A DNA stretch of 64,000 nucleotides from contig OX442322.1 in NCBI GenBank assembly GCA_949358305.1, positions 4,340,001-4,404,000 on the forward strand. Reading direction: 5' to 3'. Every line of letters starts with the position of its first letter. Position 1 is the stretch's first letter. The notes under the pieces were generated by a model. That model was not told where the DNA came from, did not search any database, and was given only the letters and a program-made list of their open reading frames with translations. A program made the position numbers and the translations under genes. This DNA comes from Strigamia acuminata (Eukaryota > Arthropoda > Chilopoda > Geophilomorpha > Linotaeniidae). Below, one piece after another: positions 9,312 through 19,563 of this stretch.

Positions 9312-10563
9312 GTCCGGTGGTGAATTTTGTTTTAATCCGTTTATTCTTCTGTCTTCTCGTCGTGTTGCGTGGTTGGAAGGATGCACACTTAGATGTGAAA
9401 TGTGCGTACCTGTATGGAGAGCTTAAACACAAAGTCTACATGCGGATCCCTGCAGGTGCCACATGTTCCAACCCCAACAATGTGTGGCTACTCGTTAAAT
9501 CCCTTTATGGACTCCACCAATCCGGAAGACAATGGTTCGAAAAATTGGACAAAACGCTTCGAGACCTCGGATTCCGAAGAATGCCTGCGTGTAATTGTGT
9601 TTACGTCTTCGGAAATTCTGCCATCATGTTAGTTTACGTGGACGATATTATTTTATTCTACACGTCCGACAGCGTTTTCGACCAATTGATCCGACTTATC
9701 AGTTCGAAATTCCAAATCGTTAACCTCGGTCCGATTACGAAATTGTTAGGTGTCGAGTTCATTCGTGATATGGGACGCACATTCATTTCCCAACGTGCTT
9801 ATATCGCGAAGATCATCAAGAAGTTTGGAACCTCGACCAACAAACTCGTAAAAGTTCCCATGACACCCGGGACGACACTCGTCAGAGGATCGACCGAGAA
9901 TTTGGCAGATTTCCCGTACCGATCGCTCATCGGATCGTTGTTATTTTTGGCTTCGAGGACACGCCCCGACATCCTTTACTCCGTCATCCATTTATCGCAG
10001 TTCAACACTTGTTATAATAAGACCCACATTCGAGCATTACTTCAAGTTCTACAGTACGTCGCTAACACCGCGGACTTTTGCATCGAACTATCCGGCTGTA
10101 CGTCTTCGCAATTGTGGGCTTACACCGACACGTCGTGGGCATGCGATCCGGAGACATCATTGAGTTTCGGCGGCTATATTACGTTCATCAGAAATATTCC
10201 CATCGGCTGGTCTTGCCGAAAACAGTCCACCGTGGCGTGCTCAACAATGGAAGCGGAATTCATCGCCCTTGTTGAGTGCGTCAAGGAACTCTATTGGTTG
10301 GACCACGTTTATCTTCAGTTTCCGATCCTCAACCGATTATCGCAACCCGTCATCTATTCCGACGCTCTCTCGGCCATACAGTTTACTTCCAACGATGTCG
10401 AAACTTCGAAAACTCGACATATCACTGGCTCAGGGAGTGGTATACGGCGGGACGTTTCGAACTCCGCAAAGTGCCCGGCGATCTCAACGTCGCCGACATC
10501 TTCACGAAGTGGCTCGGATCGGAACGTTTACAATCGTTGATTTCTCGAATTTTCCGATTGTAA
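9312..10563 (+). pseudogene. Copia C1 pol, second part (RT and RNase H)
   Basis: Continues C1 after the GTCCG target duplication, with NFVLIRLFFCLLVVLRGWKD in register with the part before C2. Contains DVKCAYLYGE, SLYGLHQSGRQW and the RT active site LVYVDDIILF (about 9640-9655). RNase H follows with AYTDTSWACD, the STMEAEFIAL block and KTRHI. A one-base shift near 10425-10435 moves the C-terminus (HWLREW, VADIFTKWLG) to another frame, which stops at 10561-10563. With the stop at 1969 this copy is inactive. Confidence 0.92.
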
Positions 10564-10758
10564 CTTTATCGTGACATTCCTGTTTTAGTTTTTCTCAATT
10601 GTGAGAATCATCGAGATCAGTGGGAATATTCGGGCTTTCGTAGAGTTTTTCAATTATAGTACCCGGCTCGGTGATTCGACTTTATTATTTCCCTTTTGAA
10701 TTAATGTTTACACTGTAATTCCAGTATATGTTTATCTTTCCCCTGAACATTTAAGATC

Positions 10759-10770
10759 AAAGGGGGGATT
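10759..10770 (+). other. Polypurine tract of C1
   Basis: AAAGGGGGGATT immediately upstream of TGTTGG. C3 has the near-identical AAGGGGGATT before its 3' LTR. Confidence 0.85.
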
Positions 10771-11354
10771 TGTTGGTCTGAAGACCGCCAGTTTATTGAT
10801 TTCAAATGTTAAGTTTGTTTGATAATTTATATCAAATGTTTATTTACTATATGTTCAAACACATTGTATTGATATTTGATCATTTATTTACTGTTTTTTC
10901 TATTTGGATTTAATTTCTGCTGTCTAGTATGTAACTTCATACTTTGCTTATGTTTTACTTAGATGATTTGTTCTTTAATTTAAAACGTAATGTTAATAAC
11001 TGTCACCAGAGTGCTGTGACACTCTTATCCCGAATCCAAGATGGCAGCGCACACAGGTGTGTGCACTTTCACATCTTTTCACGTTTGGAAATCTATTTAT
11101 TTAAGATATGGTTTACTTTTCATTAAACTTTTATGTTTTTAAGTGTTTACCTTCACTTTAGAGCACCTTCAGTGCTATTTAAGCGCATATAAGCGACCAT
11201 AAGTCGCGCGCTCGCTCGAATCGCATCACGTGCTCGCTCGGATCGCATCACGCGATTCTGTTATCGGAATTAACCGTCGAGCATTTGCGACGTGCTTTAT
11301 TTCACGCTTCCACATCGGTTCATTTGCCGATTATTTGCGCACCACTCACCTACA
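10771..11354 (+). repeat. 3' LTR of C1
   Basis: About 584 bp, TGTTGGTCTGAAG to CACTCACCTACA. It shares a block with the C4 5' LTR (GAGCACCTTC, GTGCTATTTAAGCGCA, CGCTTCCACAT). TATTTAAG at about 11176 is a likely TATA element. The end is inferred from alignment with C4 and from the CCTACA end of solo LTR E; the outer target duplication would be GCTGG, with its partner outside the window. Confidence 0.8.
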
Positions 11355-11364
11355 GCTGGAACAG

Positions 11365-13310
11365 GGGGATTCCCAGTAAGCTATGTCGAGTTATTAGCTG
11401 AAAATGTCAAATTAAAACAGCAAAAGCTCGTAAGTGAGTTAGTAGAGCCACAACAAGCTGTTCCATTATTCATACAAGGCGAATGGTATATTCCAGCATC
11501 GCAGCGCGGACAAAACTTTAGAGGGAGATATAACAGAGGACGACAACGGTCAAATGCTAGTCTGACAACAACGCGTCCATGTGGTTGTTGGCATCGTTAT
11601 GGTTGTGAACACAACACAGCGGAGCCTGAACAACAACAATTTCAAGAAAATAGAAGGAACCCAAACAATAGAAGGTGGTTTAAGAAGAAAAGGACACAAG
11701 GGGGCACTAACCCTAATTCAAAACCCAACCCACCACAAATTCAGCAACAACCGGAAAACTAGAAAGACGGCAACAAGGAAAATGTCACCATCCAAAGAAG
11801 AAAAGAAAAAATAAAAAAAGAGAGAAGATAATCGTAGTTGACATGAACATTTCAGAATCTCTTTTGGAAATTCCAGTAATAGTGAACAACATAGAAGTCA
11901 AGGCAGTTATGGACACTGGAGGAAAACGCAACATTATCAGCGAAGAGCTTGCTGAAGCTTTACAGTTGAATTACCCGCCAAGCCCAAGTATTCGATTACA
12001 AGGGGTAAGCGGAGAACTTGTGATTCCAGTGGGGAAAACCAAAATGAACATTACAATTGGTGAATTAATGTACAGGATTGAAGTCTTGATTGTTAAAGGA
12101 TTTAATTATCAATTGCTGCTTAGTGACCCATTCATACTGTTCGCGAACACAGTTAGACTACAGCAAACAACAAATCTTTGTGGGCCGAACTAGCGGAAAG
12201 GAACTGTCATTTCCAATGAATAAAACTTTTGTTGATCAGAACTATGTTGCGAGAGTAATGAAAAACATCACGATCCGACCAATGCATGAGTGCATTGTTC
12301 CCATTTATTTGAACAAAACAATTACACAGGACATGTTTGTGCAGCCATTACATAATGTTACTGATAGATTTGCTGTGATTGATTGTAAGACTTTGACGGA
12401 TTTCAAGAACGGTAAAAGCATAATTCGAGTGGCAAACCCGACCAAAAAGACAGTCTTTCTGAAGGAGAAAGCAGCCATTGCAAAAGCTTTTTATGTGGTT
12501 GATGTTGGGGTGTTCGACGAAAAACAGGTACACTGTTTTGACTTTTACTCCTCAATAGCAAAAGATAAGATGAATAAAACCCAGCAAGAGCAAATGCGGC
12601 AACTTCTTCAAAAGAATCAAGACAGATTTGCTGTTTCTGACAAGGATTTGGGAAGAGTTAAAGCTCATAAGCATAAAATCGATACTGGAGATCATGAGCC
12701 AATACATTTGCAGCCGTATCGTCGCTCTATGAAGGAAAAAGAAGTCGAAGCAGAGGAAACAAAGAAATTGCTTGATATGAAAGTGATTAGAGAATCAGAA
12801 AGTCTGTGAAGCGCGCCTGTATTGCTAATAAAGAAAAGAAATGGTAAGTGGAGATTTTGTTTTGATTGGAGACGAGTGAATGCGATAACAAAGAAAATGG
12901 TGTACCCATTGCCAAGAATAGATGACACCTTGGATCAACTGGCAGATGCACAATTCTTCTCCATGATGAATCTTATTCAAGGATATTTCCAGGTTGAGAT
13001 CAATAAAGAAGACAAGGAAAAGATGGCATTCACAACTTCCAGCGGGCATTACGAATTTAATGTCCTCGGCCAAGGTCTCTGCAATAGTCCAGCAGCTTTT
13101 CAAAAGTTAATGAATAAGGTCTTCGGCAACCTCCTTGGCAAAGTCTGTATCGCTTACATCGATGATCTGATCATTTTCTCTAAACTATTCGATCAATATT
13201 TGAAAAATCTAGACAATTTTTTCGATAAACTTTGACAATCTAACTTAAAGGTGAAGTTAAGCAAGTGCACATTTGGGACAAACACCATAAAGTATTTGGG
13301 GTGCCGTCCG
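11365..13310 (+). pseudogene. Gypsy-type gag end, protease and RT (D2)
   Basis: The first part is basic and Gln/Asn/Arg-rich (nucleocapsid-like, with CGCWHRYGC but no proper CCHC). The protease at 11843 onward has VMDTGGKRNIISEELAEAL. The RT follows with KIDTGDHEPIHLQPYRRS, APVLLIKKRNGKWRFCFDWR, the LGQGLCNSPAAFQKLM block and the active site AYIDDLIIFS (about 13156). Breaks: a one-base shift near 12185 after TTNLC, TGA at 12807-12809 before SAPVLLI, and TGA at 13233-13235 before QSNLKVKLSKC. Similarity stops at about 13310 after KYLGC. RNase H and integrase are absent. Non-functional. Confidence 0.85.
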
Positions 13311-13380
13311 AACGGCGAATCGCCTAAGGGCGAATTTTGCCATAGTGATTAATGGCAAAAAAATAAATTTTTTTGTCAAA

Positions 13381-13600
13381 AACATTTCCAATGGCGAATT
13401 TGCACACATTCGTCATTGGAAATGTCCAAACAGGTTTCCAATGGCGAATCGGTGTAAAATTAAATTGATTCGCCATTGAAAATGTCCAAACAGGTTTCCA
13501 ATGGCGAATCGGTGTAAAATTAAATCGATTTGTCATTGGAAATGACCAAACAGGTTTCCAATGACGAATCGATGCCGTTCCAACGGCGAATCGTGGTAGG
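13381..13600. repeat. Palindromic ~60-bp minisatellite
   Basis: At least three tandem units of about 60 bp, each with GTTTCCAATGGCGAATCGGT and a complementary arm near GATTCGCCATTGAAA. Each unit can therefore fold into a hairpin. Looser copies extend to about 13310 and 13610 (ACGGCGAATCG). It abuts the truncated RT. Confidence 0.8.
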
Positions 13601-14074
13601 TTTCCAAATAGTGCAACAATGGCGAACAACACAATAACGCCAATAATACGTGACTACACTGCGTTTTATTAGAGTTTTTTGAGACGAACCAGGTAAACTG
13701 TGTGACTCGAGGAAAACTTAAAGCATTTATAACAGCAGCTGAGTTAATTAACGTGATTCCGTTAGTGAAGAGAGTGAATTTTGAGCGAACTTGATGAACT
13801 AAATAACTTAAAAACGAAACGAAATTATCGCAAAAATTGTGAAAAAATTAACATCGCGAAGTGGACATTTAAGCCTAATTGACTTGTATTAAAACCTCAA
13901 ATACAATTATTAGTGTGTGATTGATTAGTTGGAAATTTATAAAATTAGATGAATTTAGTGTAAATAGTGCAACATGAAATGATGATTGGAATAACGAATT
14001 GGAATAGAAATTATTTGTCTGAATGTTTTGAATTAATGAATTTATTTTTCTTTGAATAATATATTAGGATTCGA

Positions 14075-15511
14075 ATGGATGAGATGGCAAATAAGTTTGA
14101 CCGAATGGATGTTCGAGATGATGACCAAAATGATTCTGATTCGTCTATCGCATCAACGCAAGTTTGTTGTCTTTACGACAAGGGTTTACAGCCCGGTGAA
14201 AATATCACAGATGAAGGACCGAGTGAAACTAGCTATTTAGAAGACATAGCTGAGTGCTTTCGCCCATTCACCGAAGGAAAGCTGAGGAATGAGGAGAATA
14301 AGAAGAAGTACAAAGGTCCGATGACCAAAGGTCAAAAGGGTTTGTTGCATCGTCGCCGTAAGAATCGACAATTTAATCGCGATTTGAAAGCGAAAAAGAA
14401 GAAAGCGTTTGATGACGAGTCAAAAAGAATACGTGAAGAGGAAAAACGCCACACAGTTGATAGACATAAGCGACGTTTGGAGGAAGTGCGTACCGAGCAC
14501 GGTAACATCGTCAACGTTGTCAGAGCAAAACATCTTAAAGGAAAGATGGGCGAAACGGATTATCAGTTTTGGCGAGCGGGAGCTGATAAACTACTGCTCG
14601 AGGAGGCCAAGATTTGTAAAAACATACAAAAAGCGATAGCCCTGGCAAACAGAGAGTCATACCAAGATCTGAGTGTCATGTTCCCAACTCCTATTCAGGT
14701 ATACCGAGTGGAGTTGAGCATGACACAGCGGATCGAAGCACTTGGATTCGCAATTCATTATGAGCAGATGCCACTGGATGACATCGCATTTATGGCTGAT
14801 GGACACCCACAAATAAGAGTGGAAAACTATGCGATGAGGGCTTTAGGAGACTTGGAGCCAGGAGAAGATTCGTAGACGTACGATTGCGTAGTCGATTATT
14901 ATTTGCAGATGGTCGAACAACGATATCCAAACATGGCAGTTTTTCAGAGCCAATGGGTATTTAAGATGATAGACCCTGCTTTGAGGAGGGAAGCAATTTG
15001 GTGGTTGAGGCGACGTTTTCCGCTTTGTGAGGAAAAGATTTGGATTTTTCCAGTGGCTATCCCACAACATTGGCAGTTGTTTGTGGTGGACTGGCGGAAG
15101 AGTGTAACACAATTCACGTTGTATGATCCGTCAGGTTAAATTGAACTTACTTTTCCACAATGGGAATCATTAAAAATCTCTTTTATTGCGGCTGGAGTGG
15201 AATTTCCGAACAAACTTGTAAGGTGGGATCCACCGCGTGTCCAATAGTTGGATCAAGATTCATGTGGACTGACCATCTTGTATTTTATTCGCCAGTACAT
15301 AGAGGATCGCGATATGATGCAGTTTGGAGATCCGAAGGATTTGCGTTTGCGATTCATCTATGAGATCCAGCATAGCAAATTGATGCCATTTGAAGTTGTG
15401 AAAATGCCAGAATTAAGATCTCCATTCGAGGAAAAAGAAGAAGATAAGAAGGATATCGCAGAAGAAGGCGATAATTTGTGCGTGAAATTAACACGAACTA
15501 TGAACATTTGA
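14075..15511 (+). pseudogene. Ulp1/C48-like protease with coiled-coil N-terminus, D2 third ORF
   Basis: One frame throughout, interrupted by three stops: TAG at 14873-14875, TAA at 15137-15139 and TAG at 15246-15248. Residues 1-60 are acidic. About 75-190 are very Lys/Arg/Glu-rich and probably helical or coiled coil. The protease follows, with His in IPQHWQLFVVDW, Asp in LYDPSG and Cys in LDQDSCGLTIL. Compared with D1, the third stop falls on the Gln that forms the oxyanion hole, and the first on a Trp. A T-rich stretch ending TATTAG just upstream (about 14050-14069) could be a splice acceptor, so the ORF may have been made from a spliced RNA as env is. The tail after the protease is acidic. 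Non-functional as it stands. Confidence 0.82.
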
Positions 15512-15854
15512 TTTTTTTTGTGTTTTGTAAGTTTTATAGAAAAGATTGAAAACCTGAAAAAAATTAATATAAGTAGAAAATATGCAAAAAGTGTTAGTGA
15601 AAAGTGTTTATTTTAATTTAATTTTAATTAGAAACGTTATTTCCAATGAAAAAAAAATGTAATTAAAGTATATTGACGTTTGTAAACATTGAAAAGTGTA
15701 TGATTATTTTTTTTTTGTGTAAAAATAAGATGATGTAAAAGAGATACTCAAGAATTTTAAATGTGTGTTTATGATTTGAAATTTATTAGTGTAAAAGGAG
15801 ATGTGTTTGTTAAAGCAAGGAGATTTCATTGGTTTTCGAGAGACCGAAAACATT

Positions 15855-15866
15855 AAAAGAGGGGGC
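15855..15866 (+). other. Polypurine tract of D2
   Basis: AAAAGAGGGGGC directly before the LTR start TGTTATGCGG. It shows that the Ulp1-like ORF lies inside an LTR retroelement, upstream of the 3' LTR. Confidence 0.75.
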
Positions 15867-16350
15867 TGTTATGCGGTAGAGCAGTACCGTGTATCGGCTG
15901 GCTCTATTCGCTCTGTTTATGCATTTAATACAATGAAACCTCACTAGACGGCGCTGTGCACCTAATTAGATGCACAGACCAATCAACTAAGTTAATGGGG
16001 AGAATAGAAGCTTCCTTAGCAAGCTGTGTAAGCCAGAGAGCTCAGTTCTCTTTTGGACTCTCTTTATCCTTCACCTACTACTGTCAGCCGGTTAACAGAG
16101 AGACAGGACTAGGTTTCCTGATTGATTTGAAGACGCATCATCTTATTTAAAAGGTTTAAATGAATGAATGAGTTATATTTTAGTTTAAGAATAAACAATG
16201 TAATAAGAGCTTATGACCGCACATTTATATTAATAAATGTCCGACTTGATTTAATACAGCCAACAGGCATTTTACATATAAAACTCTGTGTCTTTCTTGA
16301 TTCTAATTCATGTCACGTTGGACTAAACAATCCCCTTTAGCCACGTAACA
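15867..16350 (+). repeat. 3' LTR of D2
   Basis: 484 bp, TGTTATGCGG to AGCCACGTAACA. The end matches D1 and D3, and a CTCF-like AGACGGCGCT lies at 15946-15955. The body is diverged from D1, so D2 belongs to another subfamily. Confidence 0.72.
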
Positions 16351-16471
16351 ATATGCCGATGCATTTGCAGAACGCATATTACGTGTTGTTTGTATTCTTG
16401 TTCACCTATTATCTCGAAGAAATTTGCTACTACTTGGTTATCTACACGTTGAAGGTTCTAATATTTATATA

Positions 16472-17128
16472 CAGAGTGTCCCAAATGAACGAAGCCAGTC
16501 AAATAATGAAAAGACTATTTGAGTGAGATGAATGAAACGAATGTAGTACAAGTAAACTAAGTGAGGGTATTTCAAAAATGTGACAAAAATTTGACCTCTG
16601 ACTTTTTCTTCAAGGTCATTCTATTTCTAACTTTTAAACTAAGACTGGTAGAACAAAATTCTCAATTGAAAAAAGAAAGGGCACCTTCAGTTTAGTAGAA
16701 AACTGCTCATCAAATTTACTCCGACACAAAAACAAATAAAATTATGAAAAAAATAAATCGTGAAAAAATTCAAACATTTCAAGAAAAGTGCTTTATTTTG
16801 CTGACATTCTAAGTACTACTCTGCAGTCATGAATTGTTATTAATTTAACTGATATTTTAAATGATATTTCACAAATTAAATGATGAAAAAGTCAAAAAAT
16901 ACATAAACGAAAACCAAGATCAAGACTTTTTAACGATTTATTTTTTTTCGTAATTTTATCTGTAATTGTGTCGAAGTAAATTTGATGAGTAGTTTTCTAC
17001 GAAACAGAAGGTGCTCTTTCTTAGTTTAGGTGCCCTAACTTAGTTTACTAGTACTACATTTGTTTCATTCATCTCACTCAAATAACCTTTTTGTTATTTG
17101 ACTGGCTTTGTTCATTTGGGACACCCTG
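16472..17128. mobile_element. Fold-back MITE with TA target duplication
   Basis: 657-bp non-coding element with inverted ends of about 95 bp (CAGAGTGTCCCAAATGAACG left; CAGGGTGTCCCAAATGAACA on the other strand right), flanked by TA at 16470-16471 and 17129-17130. Sub-terminal blocks (GAAAACTGCTCATCAAATTT and its diverged complement) are also inverted, so much of the element folds on itself. TA duplication suggests mobilisation by a Tc1/mariner-type transposase, which is not encoded here. Confidence 0.82.
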
Positions 17129-17154
17129 TATAATCTGTTCATGTAACTGTTATA

Positions 17155-17730
17155 ATGCGTATACACGTTTTATGCGTATTATATTGGATATTTTGCATAC
17201 TAGTAAAGGGCGTTCATTTGGAATGCACTGCAGCGTTTTACGTAAACTTGTATCTCTTTTTTGAAATTATTAAGTTGGCGTTTTTCGCAGTCATACTATA
17301 TCTTCTTGTTTTAACACACGCTTTAGAATTTCACTCGTGTCATGGCTTTTGAATAGGTACAATACAACTCGAATTTTAATTATGTTAGTCAGTATAAAAG
17401 CATATGCTATTTTTATATTGATAATGACTATGTATTTGTTTTTTGAAGTCATACGACTGGCGATATTTGTGTTTTTCTTGTATTTGATTATTTTTATTCG
17501 CGCCTTGGCGTGGTATGAGCGCTATGAGTCTTAGTTTATGCATTAAGAATGTTAGTTAGCAGAGAAGCGTACGCGTTTTTTGTTTTAGTTATGACCGTTT
17601 ATGCTTTAAATGCGTTCGTAGATTTTCTCATCAAGACAAGCGTTATAATTTTGAGCACCATGTATTTGTTGGAATTTGGAGCAGTCATATGGTGCCAGCT
17701 TGTAACTGTCGCATGTTTCTGGATATAGTG
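17155..17730 (+). repeat. Diverged ~190-bp tandem repeats encoding hydrophobic stretches
   Basis: Two adjacent short ORFs (17155-17352 and 17337-17534, 65 codons each) share the pattern YLFFEIIKLAFF / YLFFEVIRLAIF followed by hydrophobic residues. A third copy near 17590-17730 (TMYLLEF) is more decayed. Each could form membrane helices. Nothing identifies a gene, and AT-rich tandem duplication alone could produce the pattern. Confidence 0.45.
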
Positions 17731-18225
17731 CGACAACGGCGCATTGCGTTCATATTGTATTCTTGTCTCGATGTTGGGTGTCAATCGCTATTGACTTTTA
17801 TTGCAATATTTAACGTTTGCGTCGTCTGCTCGAAAGAGCTGATTGTTTAGTTATTTTTGGTCTGCTATCGATTGATAGTGTGAGTCTTTTATATTGTTTA
17901 TGTAAAGGACAAATCAATTCTGTTGTCAAATTGATTTGTTCTCACCTTTTATGACGTGTAGACTTGTGGAGAACAAATCCCAAGTCAAATCACTTGCTTT
18001 ATGTTTTCTGACAAATAAAGTTGTCAGCCACCACTGGCTTAGAATGGTGGTTTTAGCAATTCGGACTTTTTGGCTTCTCACACGCACTCACGGCGGTTTG
18101 GATATTGATAGTATTTTCTTTTTGTTTGCCATGTGTGGAATTTTGGTCCATCAATTTATTTTGTTTATTCGAATTGTTAATTTAATTACTTGAACATTTC
18201 TCATAATCTAGTGTAAGTGTGCAAC

Positions 18226-18861
18226 ATGCCGGATTCAGACAGTGACGACGATGGAAATGAGAGTATGGACTTTTCAACTGACAAAGAATTCTTAGAAATA
18301 GAAGGTGCCGATGGAGAAGAGGATATCAATGCACATGCCGAGCAGTGCTCCGATGCAGGACAACGGTTGTCGAGGCGGCGGGGAGGTTATCAGACGCCTT
18401 ATCTGGTCCCGGATTTGTATGCTGGAGGACCAATATTGATTCCGCCATTTTATCCGGACCATCCAAGAAAGCGGGGATTTCCCAATTTTGAGATACGCCC
18501 TTATTGCTCGGGGTGGGGCCATGTCAAAAAGGTGTCAAAGGAATGGCATGCCTGCGAAGGGAAAGGAGCGCTGCGACGAGGAAAGTTCAAGATCTGGATG
18601 CGTCAAATACAGGCCATGGCCCTAGGAAAGAAATACTGGGACAAAAGAGATTTGACGCGTTACTCATGGCCGGACGAATACCAGGTCATTCGTGGTGACG
18701 CGTATGCAACGACCCGATTTGTCCGTCGGCACGAGACTTTCTGGCAGAACACTGTCGCAGAGGCGGCAGCAGCGAATATCCAACCCCGCAATTGGCAGTA
18801 CCCGGCAATGAATTCGCTTATGCCCGTGTCTGGAACTTGTTCACCTCCTTTGCCTGCATGA
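18226..18861 (+). CDS. Unidentified acidic/basic ORF, 212 codons with stop
   Basis: An ATG nine bases upstream (18218) is in frame, but AACATGCCG at 18226 has the better context. The N-terminus (about 1-45) is very acidic (PDSDSDDDGNE, EIEGADGEEDIN). The middle has RRRGGYQTPYLVPDLYAGG and a Pro-rich stretch. The rest is basic and aromatic with WHACEGKG and IQAMALGKKYWDKRDLTRYS. No signal peptide, zinc knuckle or catalytic motif is seen. It lies 140 bp upstream of the C4 LTR and downstream of the hydrophobic repeats. It could be a single-exon host gene or an accessory ORF of an unrecognised element. Function unknown. Confidence 0.45.
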   Translation: MPDSDSDDDGNESMDFSTDKEFLEIEGADGEEDINAHAEQCSDAGQRLSRRRGGYQTPYLVPDLYAGGPILIPPFYPDHPRKRGFPNFEIRPYCSGWGHVKKVSKEWHACEGKGALRRGKFKIWMRQIQAMALGKKYWDKRDLTRYSWPDEYQVIRGDAYATTRFVRRHETFWQNTVAEAAAANIQPRNWQYPAMNSLMPVSGTCSPPLPA

Positions 18862-19003
18862 TTAAGAAAATATTCGGCAGGAGCCCGCACTGCAAATGTG
18901 ATTCGGCATTCGCTGAGGGGAACAAGCCGTCAATAACTCGACCGCTCCATTCAGAAGCTTTAAAACGACGGGACGAGCCGCAAACCTTGGCCAAGGTTGG
19001 TAC

Positions 19004-19548
19004 TGTTGGTTTAAAGTAACCCAAAGTGTGTCGATGTGATATAGGATTACATTTGATTATTTATTTATTCTTTATCCCGATGTATTTATTGTTATTATTT
19101 ATATCTCGGTCTTATTTAATGTTATTTCGATATTTATCTTTGTTTCCATATTTAAGCATGAAGCACCATGCATTCTTTAACTTCCAGTTATGTTTTCACA
19201 CGCTTTAGTATTATATAATGCTTAATTCTGACACAAGGTGTCGTTCATGTACTTTCTACCATCCTAGATGGCCGCATGAACGCACAAGTGTTTGTTCATG
19301 TTTTCAACCTTTGAAAAGGATACCATTTGTAAGATATTTATTATTTCCATTAAATGTTTATATTTTTTAAGTGTCTTGCATTAGTTTAGAGCACCTTCTG
19401 TGCTATTTAAGCGCACATAAGCGGCATTTTGCCGCGCGCTTCTTTTCAAATCAGTCACGTCGCATTTACGTTCGTGTCAGAGACACTACGCCGCCATTTT
19501 CGCTTCCACATTCGACTATCGCCGAATTTGCGCCGCTCTCCTCTGCTA
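19004..19548 (+). repeat. 5' LTR of C4
   Basis: Begins TGTTGGTTTAAAG and aligns with the C1 3' LTR in the TGTTGG start, the GAGCACCTTC/GTGCTATTTAAGCGCA promoter block (about 19389-19420) and CGCTTCCACAT. The end is placed just before the primer site. There is no second copy in the window because the 3' end is missing. Confidence 0.75.
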
Positions 19549-19552
19549 TAAT

Positions 19553-19563
19553 TGGTAGCAGAG
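19553..19563 (+). other. C4 primer-binding site, tRNA-iMet 3' end
   Basis: TGGTAGCAGAG complements the 3' end of insect initiator tRNA-Met. The preceding CTCTGCTA (19541-19548) is complementary to it, so the site can fold into a hairpin. Confidence 0.75.

Larger units (their letters stand above)
1..11354 (+). mobile_element. Copia element C1, 5' end outside window, interrupted by C2
   Basis: Ty1/copia retrotransposon running from the GAG-pre-integrase domain through integrase, RT and RNase H to a 3' LTR. C2 (2038-9311) is inserted in the RT domain and leaves the 5-bp target duplication GTCCG at 2033-2037 and 9312-9316. Removing C2 brings the two RT halves back into register. The protein is close to that of C4, so they are one family. 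The 3' end has a polypurine tract and an LTR beginning TGTTGG and ending CCTACA. C1 itself probably sits inside the gypsy-like element D2, whose coding region resumes at 11355. This copy is dead: one nonsense codon and one frameshift. Confidence 0.9.
11355..16350 (+). mobile_element. D2: degenerate gypsy-like element with a Ulp1-like third ORF
   Basis: Gag remnant, protease and RT (11365-13310), a palindromic minisatellite where RNase H and integrase would be expected, then a Ulp1-like ORF, a polypurine tract and a 3' LTR, all on the + strand. The 5' part is cut off by C1. Joining the pol piece and the Ulp1/LTR piece in one element is an inference from order and orientation. The link from Ulp1 ORF to polypurine tract to LTR is direct. 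Confidence 0.65.
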
